Positions 1 to 8,894 of a stretch of 48,882 nt of DNA are shown piece by piece. The DNA comes from Myxococcales bacterium (GTDB lineage Bacteria > Myxococcota > Myxococcia > Myxococcales > 40CM-4-68-19), in assembly GCA_020201435.1 (NCBI GenBank), contig JAIVGS010000003.1:1-48882 (forward strand), read 5' to 3'. The notes beneath the pieces are model-generated. The model searched no databases. It was given only the letters and a program-made list of their open reading frames with translations, and was not told where the DNA came from. Position numbers and translations under genes: made by a program. The stretch's first letter is position 1, and every line of letters starts with the position of its first letter.

Positions 1-2
1 GT

Positions 3-980
3 GCGCGGGCGATGATCGCGGGGCCGTGCTCGGTCGAGTCGCGCGAGCAGGTGCTGCGGATCGCCCGCGAGGTGGCCTCCTGCGGGGCCACGATGCTGCG
101 CGGAGGCATCTTCAAGCCACGGACAAATCCTTACGCATTTCAAGGACATGGGCTCGAGGCCCTGGACTGGATGATCGACGCGTCGCGGGATACGGGGCTG
201 CCGATCGTCACCGAGGTGATGGCGGTCGATCAGGTGCAGCCGGTCGCCGCGAAGGCCGACATGCTGCAGATCGGCGCGCGGAACATGCAGAACTTCGACC
301 TCTTGCGCGCGGTCGGGCGGGCGGGGCGGCCGGTGCTGCTCAAGCGCGGCGCGGGCGCGACGGTCGACGAGTGGCTGGGGGCGGCCGAGTACGTCATGGC
401 GGCGGGAGAGACGCGCGTCGTGCTCTGTGAGCGCGGCATCCGCACGTTCGAGACGGCGACGAGGAATACGCTCGACCTGGGTGGCCTGCTCGCGGCGCGG
501 CCGCTGACGCACCTGCCTCTGGTGGCCGATCCGTCGCACGCGGCGGGGCGGGCCGATCTCGTCGAAGGGCTTGCGCGCGCGGCGTGGGCGGCCGGCGCGG
601 ACGGCTTGATCGTCGAGGTGCACGACGATCCGGCGCGCGCGCTGAGCGATGCCGAGCAGGCGCTGGTGCCGGCGCGGTTCCAGGAGCTCTCGAGAGCGCT
701 CGCGCTGCATCCCGACGCGCGGCTGCCGCTCGCGCAGCTCCGGGCGTGGGTCGATTCGATCGATCACGACCTGGCGGTGCTCGTCCAGCGGCGGCTCGAG
801 GTGGCGAAGGTGATCGGCGCCTCGAAGCGGCAGACGGGCCGCGCGGTGCTCGACCCGCGCCGCGAGGCGGCCGTGCGGCGGACGTACATGGAGGCGCTGG
901 GGAACGATCGCGAGCTGGCGAACAAACTCGTCGACCTCCTGATCGAGGCGGCGCGCGCGCAGCAGAGCATCGAGGACTGA
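3..980 (+). CDS. DAHP synthase / chorismate mutase fusion (5' end outside window)
   Basis: Bifunctional enzyme for the first step of the shikimate pathway (PEP + erythrose-4-phosphate to DAHP), with a C-terminal AroQ-type chorismate mutase that converts chorismate to prephenate. The DAHP synthase part begins at IAGPCSVES, a motif normally preceded by more protein, and continues through [30 protein letters not shown] and DPSHAAGR (about the first 235 residues). From about residue 240 an all-helical AroQ domain follows ([19 protein letters not shown], then GASKR). The reading frame is open to the window edge and ATG 12 lies inside the conserved strand, so the true start lies upstream. The C-terminal mutase arrangement resembles the fusions known in Bacteroidetes and some deltaproteobacteria. 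tyrA, which uses prephenate, lies at 7884-8786 on the other strand. Confidence in function is high; the N-terminus is unknown. Confidence 0.93.
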   Translation, partial: ARAMIAGPCSVESREQVLRIAREVASCGATMLRGGIFKPRTNPYAFQGHGLEALDWMIDASRDTGLPIVTEVMAVDQVQPVAAKADMLQIGARNMQNFDLLRAVGRAGRPVLLKRGAGATVDEWLGAAEYVMAAGETRVVLCERGIRTFETATRNTLDLGGLLAARPLTHLPLVADPSHAAGRADLVEGLARAAWAAGADGLIVEVHDDPARALSDAEQALVPARFQELSRALALHPDARLPLAQLRAWVDSIDHDLAVLVQRRLEVAKVIGASKRQTGRAVLDPRREAAVRRTYMEALGNDRELANKLVDLLIEAARAQQSIED

Positions 981-993
981 CAAAGGAAATACT

Positions 994-1073
994 CACCACG
1001 GAGGCGCGGAGGGCACCGAGAAAAGCCTTTTTGTTTCCAAAACAAACTCCGTGCTCTCCGTGCCTCCGTGGTG
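994..1073. repeat. Large imperfect palindromic intergenic repeat (CACCACGGAGG family)
   Basis: Two 27-nt arms (994-1020 and 1047-1073) are reverse complements with only three mismatches; the left arm starts CACCACGGAGG and the right arm ends CCTCCGTGGTG. Inside is a second perfect 7-bp stem, TTTGTTT (1030-1036) against AAACAAA (1040-1046), so the whole element can fold as one long hairpin with an asymmetric bulge. It fills most of the space between the DAHP synthase stop and the next glycosyltransferase. The arm resembles a dispersed intergenic repeat that recurs in many unrelated environmental genomes and is often mis-called as a short protein. No T-run follows, so a simple intrinsic terminator is not evident, but a role in transcript ends is possible. 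Confidence 0.85.
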
Positions 1074-1137
1074 TGCCGTTGCTTTAGCTGCTGGCCGTCA
1101 GCGTGCGTGATGAATAGCTTTCGCCCGGGAGGGATCC

Positions 1138-2217
1138 ATGCGGCTTTCGGTGGCGCACTTGATCTACGGGCTCGATCTCGGCGGCCTGGAGCAGCTCGTG
1201 GTCCAGCTCGCGGACCGAAGCCGGCAGCGCGGGATCGAGGCGTCGATCCTCGCGCTCGGTCCCGACGGGCCCGTCCACGACGTGGCCTCGCGCGCGGGGC
1301 TCGAGGTGGAATTGCTGCCGGCGTCGGGGATGAGCTTCAAGGCGCTGTCGGGGATTCGACGCGCGCTCGAGAAGCGGCGTGTGTCGGTGTTGCACGCACA
1401 CGATCTCGGGCCGTGGCTGAACGCGGCGGCGGTGCGGATGCTGCGGCCGAGCACGCGGGTGATGGCGACGTTTCACGAGCAGCGGACGCCGGAAGGAAAG
1501 AAGCGGACCGCGGCGAACGCAGCGGCGCGCGTGACCGACGCGCTGGTCGCGTGCGGCGAGAAGGTGCGGCAGGACATCCTCGGCTGGGCGCCGGCGGGAG
1601 CCCGGGTGCCGGTGATCGCGAACGGCGTGCCGCTGGTCGAGGGTGATCGCGCGGCGGCGCGCGCCGAGCTCGGCGTCCCCGAGGGCGCGGTCGCGATCGG
1701 GTATTGCGGGGGGATGCGGCCGATCAAGGGACCCGACAAGCTGCTGCAGGCGTTCATCGACAAGTTCGCCGATCGCGCGGACGTGCAGCTGTATCTGATC
1801 GGCGCGGGACCGATGGAGGACGAGCTGCGATCGACGGCGCGCGGGCACGCCAACGTGCATTTCACCGGCCTGGTAGTGGGCGCCGCGCGACTTCTGCCGG
1901 GGCTCGACGTCTACGCGCAGACGTCGCTGAGCGAAGGGCGATCGCTGTCGATGCTGGAAGCGATGGGCGCGGGGCTGCCGACGGTGGCGCACGATCTTCA
2001 GCCGGTGCGCGAGATCCACCAGGAAGGTGTGACCGCGCTGCTCGCGCCACTCGGCGATCGCGCGGCGCTCGGTGCGGCGCTGCAGCGGCTGGTGGGCGAC
2101 GCGCCGTTGCGCGCGCGGATGGGAGCGGCGGCGCGGTCGCTCGCGCAGCGGCATTCGATCGAGCCGATGGTCGACGCGTACGAGGCGCTCTATCGCGAGC
2201 TGGCAGCGCGGGCGTGA
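1138..2217 (+). CDS. GT4-family glycosyltransferase
   Basis: Retaining GT-B glycosyltransferase, 359 residues, probably cytoplasmic or membrane-associated and acting in surface polysaccharide or glycolipid assembly. The N-terminal Rossmann half starts VAHLIYGLDLGGLEQLV, whose glycine-rich turn is typical of the acceptor domain. The C-terminal nucleotide-sugar half has GGMRPIKGPDKLLQAF and the EX7E motif in SEGRSLSMLEAMGAGLP. The ATG is supported by a strong Shine-Dalgarno sequence, GGAGGG at 1128-1133, four bases upstream. The gene overlaps the next one by 4 nt (GTGA), so the two are likely translationally coupled. The sugar donor cannot be read from the sequence. Confidence 0.88.
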   Translation: MRLSVAHLIYGLDLGGLEQLVVQLADRSRQRGIEASILALGPDGPVHDVASRAGLEVELLPASGMSFKALSGIRRALEKRRVSVLHAHDLGPWLNAAAVRMLRPSTRVMATFHEQRTPEGKKRTAANAAARVTDALVACGEKVRQDILGWAPAGARVPVIANGVPLVEGDRAAARAELGVPEGAVAIGYCGGMRPIKGPDKLLQAFIDKFADRADVQLYLIGAGPMEDELRSTARGHANVHFTGLVVGAARLLPGLDVYAQTSLSEGRSLSMLEAMGAGLPTVAHDLQPVREIHQEGVTALLAPLGDRAALGAALQRLVGDAPLRARMGAAARSLAQRHSIEPMVDAYEALYRELAARA

Positions 2218-3290
2218 TCCGGGTCCTCCATCTGCGGCAGGGGTCGGGGCTCTACGGGGCCGACCGCGCCGTGATCGCGCTGGCCGAGGCGACGGAGGCG
2301 CCGTACGAGGCGGTCGTCGGGTCGATCCAGCGGCCCGGCCAGCCGGATTTACTCTCCGAGGAAGCGCGCCGGCGCGGACTGGCGGGTGTCCGATTCGAGA
2401 GCGCGCGCCGATTCGATCTCGCCTGCGCGCGATCGGTCGGAGCGTGGGCGCGCGAGAACGGGGTGCAGCTCCTGCACGCTCACGATTTCAAGGCGCTGTT
2501 CGTCGCGCTCTTCGCCGGCGTTCCGGTGGTCGCGACGTTTCACGGCGACACCGGGAGCACGCTCGCCGTACGGGTGTACGAGCTGGTGGCGCGGCTCCTC
2601 GCGAATTTCACCCGCGGTGTCGCCGCGGTCTCGCGGGTGTTGGAAGCCCGGCTGCGCCGGTGGGTGCGCGGGGCGCCGGTCGCGTTCGTGCCCAACGCGG
2701 TTCCGTCCTGGGCGCCGGTCAGCGACGCGGAGCGCGTGGCCGCACGCGGCCGATTCGGGGTCGATCGATTCTGCATCGCGGTCGTCGGCCGGCTGTCGCC
2801 GGAAAAGGGGCATCGGGTGCTGTTCGATGCGCTGCGCGGCCGGCGGGACGTGGTCGCGCTCATCGCCGGCGATGGGCCGCTGCGTGAAGAGCTGGAAAGG
2901 ACTGCACTTTTTGACGCGCGTTTCCTCGGCTTCGTCGAGGACACGCGGGCGGTGTTCGCGGCGGCGGACGTGGTCGTGCTGCCGTCGCTGACCGAGGGAT
3001 TGCCGCTGGTCGCCCTCGAGGCGATGTCGCTGGGGCGGTGCCTGGTCGCGAGCGCGGTCGGCGAGCTGCCGGAATTGCTGGCCGACGGCGCCGGCGTGCT
3101 GGTGCCGCCGGGCGATCCGCGCGCGTTGTCGGAGGCCGTCGATAGAGTGAAAAATGGGGAAGGCTGCGCCGCGATCTTCGGGGCGCGAGCCGCCGCCCGG
3201 GCGCGGCTTTACGACGTCGCGGCCATGGCGGGGGCGTACGCGTCGTTGTACGGCCGGGCGTTGTCGCCGATGCCGAGCACTTCGCGATAG
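2214..3290 (+). CDS. GT4-family glycosyltransferase
   Basis: Second GT-B glycosyltransferase, 358 residues from a GTG start that overlaps the preceding stop (GTGA). Visible motifs are LHLRQGSGLYGADRAV near the N-terminus, LHAHDFKA, a donor-domain start at VVGRLSPEKGH, and EX7E in LTEGLPLVALEAM. Start choice: the open frame runs further upstream inside the previous gene, but the coupled GTG gives the normal GT4 N-terminus. Its last 82 bases overlap in antisense with the 3' end of the convergent glycosyltransferase at 3209-4465. It probably acts with its two neighbours on the same glycan; donor and acceptor are unknown. Confidence 0.86.
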   Translation: MIRVLHLRQGSGLYGADRAVIALAEATEAPYEAVVGSIQRPGQPDLLSEEARRRGLAGVRFESARRFDLACARSVGAWARENGVQLLHAHDFKALFVALFAGVPVVATFHGDTGSTLAVRVYELVARLLANFTRGVAAVSRVLEARLRRWVRGAPVAFVPNAVPSWAPVSDAERVAARGRFGVDRFCIAVVGRLSPEKGHRVLFDALRGRRDVVALIAGDGPLREELERTALFDARFLGFVEDTRAVFAAADVVVLPSLTEGLPLVALEAMSLGRCLVASAVGELPELLADGAGVLVPPGDPRALSEAVDRVKNGEGCAAIFGARAAARARLYDVAAMAGAYASLYGRALSPMPSTSR

Positions 3291-4465
3291 TGCCGCGAGA
3301 CCGCCTGCGCGATCTGCGCGGGCGTGAACGGCTCGACGGTCTTGCGCGCTTCCCGGGCGAGCGCGTCCGCCAGCTGCCGGTCGCGCCAGAGCCGCACCAG
3401 CGCGCGGGCGAACTCGCCGGGCTCCTCGGCGAGCAACAGGTCCTTTCCATCGGTGTACGGCAGTCCCTCGGCGGCCACGCGGCTCGCCACCACGGGCACG
3501 CCCGCCGCCCATGCCTCGAGGATCTTGATGCGCGTCCCCGATCCAGCGCGCAGCGGGATCGCGGTGGCGAACGCGCGATCGAGCCACGGCTGCACCAGCG
3601 GCACGCTGCCGGCGACGGCGACGTCGTGCCCGGCCAGCGACTGGATCTGCAGCGGTGGATTGCGGCCGACGATGGCCAACCGCGATCCGGGGAGCAGCCC
3701 GCGGCAGCGCGGCCAGATCTCTTTCGCGAGCAGGAGCGCGGCGTCGATGTTGGGCCGCCAGTCGAGCGAGCCGACGAAGACCACGTCGCGGCGCTGCGCG
3801 ACCATCGGCGCGCTGAGCGGCGGGATCGCGTTCGGGACCACCCGGACCGCGCTCGATCCCATCGACCGGAAAGCCTCCGCGTCCTTGTCCGAGCAGGTGA
3901 AGATCAGGTCCATCTCGCGCGCCAGCTCCGCCTCGAGCTCGCGGATGCGGCTCGCCTGCCAGCGCATCGCCTTGCGCTGCCAGCGCGGCGCGGAATCGGC
4001 GACGCGCTCGACGATCTCGGCCTCGACGTTGTGCGCGTCGAGAACGAGCTTCGCCTTCGGTTGCAACCGGCGCACCAGCGGCCACGAGAGCGCGGTGTGC
4101 GCGTGGTCGAAATGGATGGCGTCGAATTCCCGCTCCTCGAGCAGCTCGCGCAGCCGCGCGGGGAACCACCCGTAGCGGCAGTAGCCCGCGGGCGCGCCGA
4201 GGACGAAGCCCATCGCCTCGGTGAACAGCGCATCGACCGGCCCCGTCCTGTGAACGGCGAAGGCGCGGCCGCGGAGCGTGCGATCGAGCGCCTGGATGTC
4301 GTCCTGCTCGCGCGACCAGCAGAGGGAGACCAGATCGAACGTCGCATCGAGCGCGCGCAGCATCGTCAGGGCGCGCAGGTTCCCGCCGGTGTTGGCCGGC
4401 ATCGGAACGCCTGGGAGCAGCGCCAGGACGCTCGCCTGCTTCGGGTTTTCCCTGACCCCTCCCAC
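3209..4465 (-). CDS. GT4-family glycosyltransferase
   Basis: GT-B glycosyltransferase of 418 residues. It opens with LALLPGVPMPANTGGNLRA (acceptor-domain glycine turn), has DAHNVEAE in the middle, FVGSLDWRPNIDAALLL at the start of the donor domain, and RAGSGTRIKILEAWAAGVPVVAS as donor-binding loop and helix. This layout matches the subgroup of GT4 enzymes seen in exopolysaccharide and sugar-transferase clusters. The C-terminal tail (PYNDAYAPAMAATS) extends antisense into the end of the plus-strand glycosyltransferase. It lies downstream of the tyrA-receptor-lipoprotein set with a 59-base gap, so co-transcription is possible but not certain. Confidence 0.85.
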   Translation of the reverse strand: MGGVRENPKQASVLALLPGVPMPANTGGNLRALTMLRALDATFDLVSLCWSREQDDIQALDRTLRGRAFAVHRTGPVDALFTEAMGFVLGAPAGYCRYGWFPARLRELLEEREFDAIHFDHAHTALSWPLVRRLQPKAKLVLDAHNVEAEIVERVADSAPRWQRKAMRWQASRIRELEAELAREMDLIFTCSDKDAEAFRSMGSSAVRVVPNAIPPLSAPMVAQRRDVVFVGSLDWRPNIDAALLLAKEIWPRCRGLLPGSRLAIVGRNPPLQIQSLAGHDVAVAGSVPLVQPWLDRAFATAIPLRAGSGTRIKILEAWAAGVPVVASRVAAEGLPYTDGKDLLLAEEPGEFARALVRLWRDRQLADALAREARKTVEPFTPAQIAQAVSRHYREVLGIGDNARPYNDAYAPAMAATS

Positions 4466-4524
4466 GTCCGAACGTTACGCATTGCGCCGACCTGAACACA
4501 GGTGAGGAGCGCTCGCCCTTTCGA

Positions 4525-5316
4525 TCACTTCACCGCCGCTTCGCGTTCCAGCCAGTCGACGCCGCCGCGGCCGTCGCGGAGCACGACCCAGAAGCGAACG
4601 TTTTGGCCGGCGGTTTTCGGAGCGGTCCATTCGACCCAGGTCGGAGCCGGTTGGCCGGTCGCGGTCACGTCGGTCGAATGCAGCCAGGCGAGCGTGCCGT
4701 CGGTGGCGAAGAAACTGAACAGGTAGCGCTCGGTCGGGTCGTGTTTTTCGGCGGCGATCGGCTGCAGGCGGATCGTTCCGCCGGCGTGCGCCTCGGGAAT
4801 CTGGAGATCGACGAGCCGCGGGTTGAGGTTCGCCGGGCCCTTCAGCGGAGTGCGCAGGGTCAGCGTCGCGAATCCGGAGAGATTCGCGAGGTCGGCGGCC
4901 GCGTCGAAACCGATCAGGAGCGGCACGCCTCGATCGAGAGCGGCGACGACGGAGCCGCCGTCGAACGGGGTGGTGGCGGCGAGCTCGACGATGCGCGGGT
5001 CCGCGAGATCGAGGCGCGCCGCGAGCGGTCCGGCGTCGGGGAGATCGATCCCTGCGCTGCCCGGACAGTCGAGGGTCGGCGAGGGTACGCCGCTCAAATC
5101 GGTGCAGAGGGCGAACCGGATCGAAATCGGAGCGCCCGACGGATCGACGGCGAGCGCGGTCAAGGTCGTCGACGGCAGTCCCGCGTCGGGCTGCACGATC
5201 AGCTCCGGCGGCTCCGCCTTGATCCCCAGTACGCGCAGCTTGCTGACGTGCGATTGGGCCTCGAGGCCGGCCGGACAGCCGGCGGCGAGCAGTCCGATGG
5301 CGAGCAGCAGGCGCAT
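4525..5316 (-). CDS. Predicted lipoprotein, function unknown
   Basis: 263-residue exported protein. The N-terminus MRLLLAIGLLAAGC looks like a short lipoprotein signal with lipobox AAGC, giving Cys14 as the lipidation site. The remainder is beta-rich, with WVEWTAPKTAGQNVRFWVVLRDGRGG near the end resembling an Ig-like or fibronectin-like strand pattern; I do not recognise a family. The ATG overlaps the stop of the TonB-dependent receptor by one base (TGATG), so the two are very likely co-translated and this protein may be a surface or periplasmic partner of the receptor. A longer open frame continues upstream inside the receptor gene but has no signal peptide. Confidence 0.72.
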   Translation of the reverse strand: MRLLLAIGLLAAGCPAGLEAQSHVSKLRVLGIKAEPPELIVQPDAGLPSTTLTALAVDPSGAPISIRFALCTDLSGVPSPTLDCPGSAGIDLPDAGPLAARLDLADPRIVELAATTPFDGGSVVAALDRGVPLLIGFDAAADLANLSGFATLTLRTPLKGPANLNPRLVDLQIPEAHAGGTIRLQPIAAEKHDPTERYLFSFFATDGTLAWLHSTDVTATGQPAPTWVEWTAPKTAGQNVRFWVVLRDGRGGVDWLEREAAVK

Positions 5317-7880
5317 CAAAACGACCCTTTCACGCCCAGCGTCGGGATCACCGGCAAGCCTTCGAACCAGGCGTGCTGCGAGAAGTCGTAGCTGTAGACG
5401 GAGCCTTCGATCGATCGATGGTTGTACGCGTTGAGCACGTCGACATACGCGTCGAGCATCCAGGCGTCGAACGTCCAGGTGCGATCGAGCCGTACGTCGA
5501 GCTGGTGGAACGTCGGCAGGCGCGACGAGTTGATCGGGCCGTAGATCGGCAGATACGCGTCGAAGTTGGCGAGGTAGCGCGAGCCGATCACGGGCGTGTC
5601 CGGATTTCCGGTGATGATTCGATAACGGCCGCCGATCTGCCAGCCGCCGCCGAATCGCCAGGAGGCGACCGCGGTGAGGTTGTGGGTCTGGTCGAAATCG
5701 AAGAGCCGGCGCCGGTCGCCGGGACGATCGATGCGATCGCTTCGCGATAGGGTATATGCGATCCAGCCGAACAATCGCTCCGACAGCTCCTTTCTGATCA
5801 GTATTTCGAGTCCGAAGACGCGGCCGACGCCGGCGTTGTCGAGAAGGTCGGGCGTGTCGTTGCGGACGATCAGCTCCGAGAGACCTTTGTAGAACCCTTC
5901 GACGCTGGCGAAAAAGCCCGGCAGCGGCCGCAGCTCGACGCCGAGCGTCGCCTGCCACGCGCGCTCAGGGAGGATGGCAGGATTGCCGAACGGGCGCGCG
6001 GCGTCTCCGTTGCGCGCGCCTTCCGAGTACATGCCGAGGCCGCCTTTCACGGCGACCTTTTCCGAAGGCTCCCAACGGGCCGAGAGCCGCGGCGTGATCG
6101 TCCCCGTCGTATTCGATTCACGCGGCGAATATCGATAGAGATCGGCGCGCAGGCCGGGCGTGACCGAGAGGTTCGGCAGCAGGTGGATGCGCGCCTCGGC
6201 CCAGACGCCCGGCGACAGGCGATTGAAGAGCGTGGGCGCGAGCGAGATCGTCGCGTCGTCGGGACGCGGGCTTTGGGTGTTGTAATCGCCCTCGCGGAAA
6301 AGAAACGACTGGCGAAAAACTGCCGAGACCAGCAGCCGGCGATTCGCGACGTCGATGCCCGAGGCGATGCCGAGATTTTCCGAGACCTCCCAGGTGGCGG
6401 TGCTGCGCAGGTAGGTGTCGTGGGCATCGAGCAGGAAGTTGCTCGGACCGACGACGAATTTGAGGAGCAGCTTCTCGAACATCGCCACCGTGTTCAGCGA
6501 CAGGCTGCCGTTGCGCCACTCGTGCTTGAACCGGAATTGCTGGAAGCCGGTCTCGGCGTCGATCGAGCCGGAGAGATTCGGATCCTGCTCGAGCGGGCGC
6601 TCGACGAGGAGGCCGAGCGCGTCGTCGGAGGTGAGCGCGATCAACGAGAGCCGGTGCGCGCTGCCCGGCGGTTGCCAGTCGACGCGCAGTTGCGCATCGT
6701 AGTAGCGCGGCGCGACGGTCAAACCGACGTCGCCGTTCGACGAAACCGCCGCGCGCAGCACGAAGTCGATGTAGCTGCGGCGGCCGGCGACCGCGACGGT
6801 GAGACCGGGGAGGATCTTTCCCTCGACCAGCGCGCTCGATTCGAGCAGGTTCAGGTTGGCGTAGCCGTGCGGCTCCTCGCGGAGGTTGCGGGTGCGCACT
6901 TCGACGAGGCCGCCGGTGAGGTCCCCGTATGCGGCGCTGAAGTTGCCCGGGATGTAATCGATCGCGTCGAGGAGATCGGGGTTGAACGTCGAGGAGAGCG
7001 CGCCGAAGTGGAAGAGCAGCGGGATCGGCTCGCCGTCGAGGTAGACCAGCGAGTCGCCCGGCTTGCTGCCGCGGATGACGAGGAGGCCGCCGCCGATCGG
7101 GCTGGTGCGCGCGACGCCGGGGAGGTCCTCGACGATCTTGACGGCGTCTCCCTGCGCGCCGGGTATCTTGTCGAACTCCTCCCTGCTGACGACGGTGTGG
7201 GAGATCTCGCGCCGCTCGCGCTCGCCCTGTACGGTCGCCTCGTAGGGGCTCGCGTAGACGGGCTGCAGGCGGTATTCGACCTCGAGTTTTTCGCCGGGCT
7301 TTACCGTTTCACGCGCAGTGAAACGCTGGTAGCCGGGAGCGGCGATGACGATCTCGATCGGGCGGCCCTCGGGAACTCCGCGGAGCTCGAAGCGGCCGTC
7401 CTTGTCGGTGAGCGCGGAAAGGTCGTCAGCGAGCACTTCGATGCCCGACAGCTTGCGGCGCGTGCCGCGCTCGCGGACCTGGCCGGCGAGGTTGACGGGC
7501 GTCTCCTGTGCGGCGATCGGTTTCAGCTTCGGCGGTGCGGCGAAGTTGAATGCGTACTGGATGCGGACGGCGATCGGCTCGTCGCCGCGGCGGGCGGGTT
7601 CGAAGCGCAATTTCCGCGCTGCGGCGAGCGCCGATTCATCGAATCCCGGCTGGGGCGCCGAAAGGACGCGGACGTTCTGCGGCAAGCCTTTTTCGTCGAC
7701 GTCGAGCTGCAGCAGGACGCGCGCCGCGGTCGTCGCGCCCGGCGGATAGTCGGCCATGACCGGCTCGAGGAGCCGCGGCGGGCTCAAGGCCTCGGGCTCG
7801 CTCTTGTCGCGCACCGGGTCCGGCACCGGCTGCGCGAGCGCGGCGTGGGAAATGACGAACAGGACGAGGAGCCGGCGCAT
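5316..7880 (-). CDS. TonB-dependent outer-membrane receptor with N-terminal TonB-like domain
   Basis: 854-residue outer-membrane receptor. Domain order: signal peptide (residues 1-16, ending AALA); a TonB C-terminal-like domain at about 35-115 (ADYPPGATTAARVLLQLDV, FDESALAAARKLRFEPA); a carboxypeptidase-regulatory-like beta domain at about 128-205 (LAGQVRERGTRRKLSGIEV, DGRFELRGVPEG); a plug domain (ISHTVVSREEFDKIPG, GGLLVIRGSKPGDSLVYLDG); and a beta-barrel ending in an aromatic-rich strand with terminal Phe. In classical systems the TonB domain is a separate inner-membrane protein, so its position here at the mature N-terminus of the receptor is notable. The gene starts 3 bp after the tyrA stop and overlaps the lipoprotein gene. 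The substrate is unknown. Confidence 0.9.
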   Translation of the reverse strand: MRRLLVLFVISHAALAQPVPDPVRDKSEPEALSPPRLLEPVMADYPPGATTAARVLLQLDVDEKGLPQNVRVLSAPQPGFDESALAAARKLRFEPARRGDEPIAVRIQYAFNFAAPPKLKPIAAQETPVNLAGQVRERGTRRKLSGIEVLADDLSALTDKDGRFELRGVPEGRPIEIVIAAPGYQRFTARETVKPGEKLEVEYRLQPVYASPYEATVQGERERREISHTVVSREEFDKIPGAQGDAVKIVEDLPGVARTSPIGGGLLVIRGSKPGDSLVYLDGEPIPLLFHFGALSSTFNPDLLDAIDYIPGNFSAAYGDLTGGLVEVRTRNLREEPHGYANLNLLESSALVEGKILPGLTVAVAGRRSYIDFVLRAAVSSNGDVGLTVAPRYYDAQLRVDWQPPGSAHRLSLIALTSDDALGLLVERPLEQDPNLSGSIDAETGFQQFRFKHEWRNGSLSLNTVAMFEKLLLKFVVGPSNFLLDAHDTYLRSTATWEVSENLGIASGIDVANRRLLVSAVFRQSFLFREGDYNTQSPRPDDATISLAPTLFNRLSPGVWAEARIHLLPNLSVTPGLRADLYRYSPRESNTTGTITPRLSARWEPSEKVAVKGGLGMYSEGARNGDAARPFGNPAILPERAWQATLGVELRPLPGFFASVEGFYKGLSELIVRNDTPDLLDNAGVGRVFGLEILIRKELSERLFGWIAYTLSRSDRIDRPGDRRRLFDFDQTHNLTAVASWRFGGGWQIGGRYRIITGNPDTPVIGSRYLANFDAYLPIYGPINSSRLPTFHQLDVRLDRTWTFDAWMLDAYVDVLNAYNHRSIEGSVYSYDFSQHAWFEGLPVIPTLGVKGSF

Positions 7881-7883
7881 GCC

Positions 7884-8786
7884 TCAGGGAGAGCGCGCCG
7901 GCCGGACCCTGGTCGAGACGGTGGGCAGGCGCATCCGGCGGCGTTCGTCGGCGAGGTTGCCGAGGCGATCGAGGGCCGCGTTCGGATCCTGCTCGATCTC
8001 GTCGGCGAGCGCACGCAGGCGCTGCGCGAGCGCGCGGGCTTCGGAGGGGATGAATCGGTTGAGGGCGGCAGCGCCGCCGACCGTCCCGTCGCCGGCGAGG
8101 CGCGTGGTGTCGCGGAAGCCGCCCGCGGCCAGGTCGCGCGCGAGCGCGGCGGCGTCGCCGGCCGAGAGCAGCGATTCGACGATCGACGCCGCGGCGAGAT
8201 ACGGAAGGTGCGAGGCGAAGGTCACGGCGCGGTCGTGCTTCGCCGGATCGACGTCGAGCACTTTCTCGGCGCCCGCGGCCATCCAGAGCGAGCGGACGCG
8301 GGTGCCGGCTTCCCTGCGTGCGCGCTCGTCGGCCGCCCCGACCGGCGGGCAGACCGCGATCGTCGCTCCGGCGAACAGCGCCGGGTCGGCCGCGGCGAAG
8401 CCGCGATACTCGGTGCCCGCCATCGGATGCGCGCCGACGAAAACGACGCGATCCTGCTTCGCGCCCGCTTCGCAGACACGCTCCTTCGCGCCGCAGACGT
8501 CGGTGAGGACAGCGCCCCGCGCCATCCGCCCCGCGATTTCCGGAAGCATTTCGAGAAGCGGTTGCGCGGGCGTACACAGCACGACGAGGTCGCACGCTTC
8601 GAGCGCCGCGTCCTCGACCGAACCGCCGACGTCGACGGCACCTCCCTCGAGCGCCTGCTCGATCGCCCGAGGGTCGGCGTCGGCTCCGACGATGCGCACG
8701 CCCGCCAGCGACCGACGGAGCGCGAGCGCGAGGGAGCCGCCGATCAGCCCCAGTCCGACGATCGCGATCCGCTGCGGGTCCGCCAT
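7884..8786 (-). CDS. tyrA: Prephenate dehydrogenase
   Basis: NAD(P)-dependent enzyme that oxidatively decarboxylates prephenate to 4-hydroxyphenylpyruvate for tyrosine synthesis. The 300-residue protein has the Rossmann motif GLGLIGGSLA at the N-terminus, LTDVCGAKERV, the active-site segment GAHPMAGTEYRG, and the helical C-terminal dimer domain with HDRAVTFASHLPYL and GGFRDTTRLA. The ATG at 8786 gives the standard short lead to the Rossmann strand. No ACT regulatory domain is present. It is the first gene of a minus-strand set with a TonB receptor 3 bp downstream, which is an odd partner. Confidence 0.93.
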   Translation of the reverse strand: MADPQRIAIVGLGLIGGSLALALRRSLAGVRIVGADADPRAIEQALEGGAVDVGGSVEDAALEACDLVVLCTPAQPLLEMLPEIAGRMARGAVLTDVCGAKERVCEAGAKQDRVVFVGAHPMAGTEYRGFAAADPALFAGATIAVCPPVGAADERARREAGTRVRSLWMAAGAEKVLDVDPAKHDRAVTFASHLPYLAAASIVESLLSAGDAAALARDLAAGGFRDTTRLAGDGTVGGAAALNRFIPSEARALAQRLRALADEIEQDPNAALDRLGNLADERRRMRLPTVSTRVRPARSP

Positions 8787-8836
8787 TCCCTCGTTCTACA
8801 CCAGGGTGCGGCCGGGAGGCTGCCTGCAGGGGAAAC

Positions 8837-8868
8837 GGAGTTCCCGTTGACTGCCGGACGAGAACTCC
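8837..8868. promoter_or_regulatory. Inverted repeat and -35-like sequence between divergent genes
   Basis: The 108-bp gap between tyrA (minus) and the repeat lipoprotein (plus) contains a 7-bp perfect inverted repeat, GGAGTTC (8837-8843) and GAACTCC (8862-8868). Between the arms is TTGACT (8847-8852), which matches a -35 box on the plus strand, but no good -10 sits at 16-18 bp. The arrangement suits an operator, but it rests on sequence alone. Confidence 0.3.
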
Positions 8869-8894
8869 AAAGTTTACAGGTACGGGGGATCCCT

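Noticed and set aside
4484-4510. Short hairpin near 4490-4505 (ACCTG-AACA-CAGGT) as a terminator or operator
   Set aside because: Five-bp stem, no T-run and no repeat elsewhere; too weak to report as a feature.
6183-8894. Very long plus-strand open frame leading into the repeat lipoprotein
   Set aside because: It is antisense to the TonB receptor and tyrA; its translation is low-complexity Arg/Asp/Ala-rich. The lipoprotein has its own signal peptide and ribosome site at 8895.
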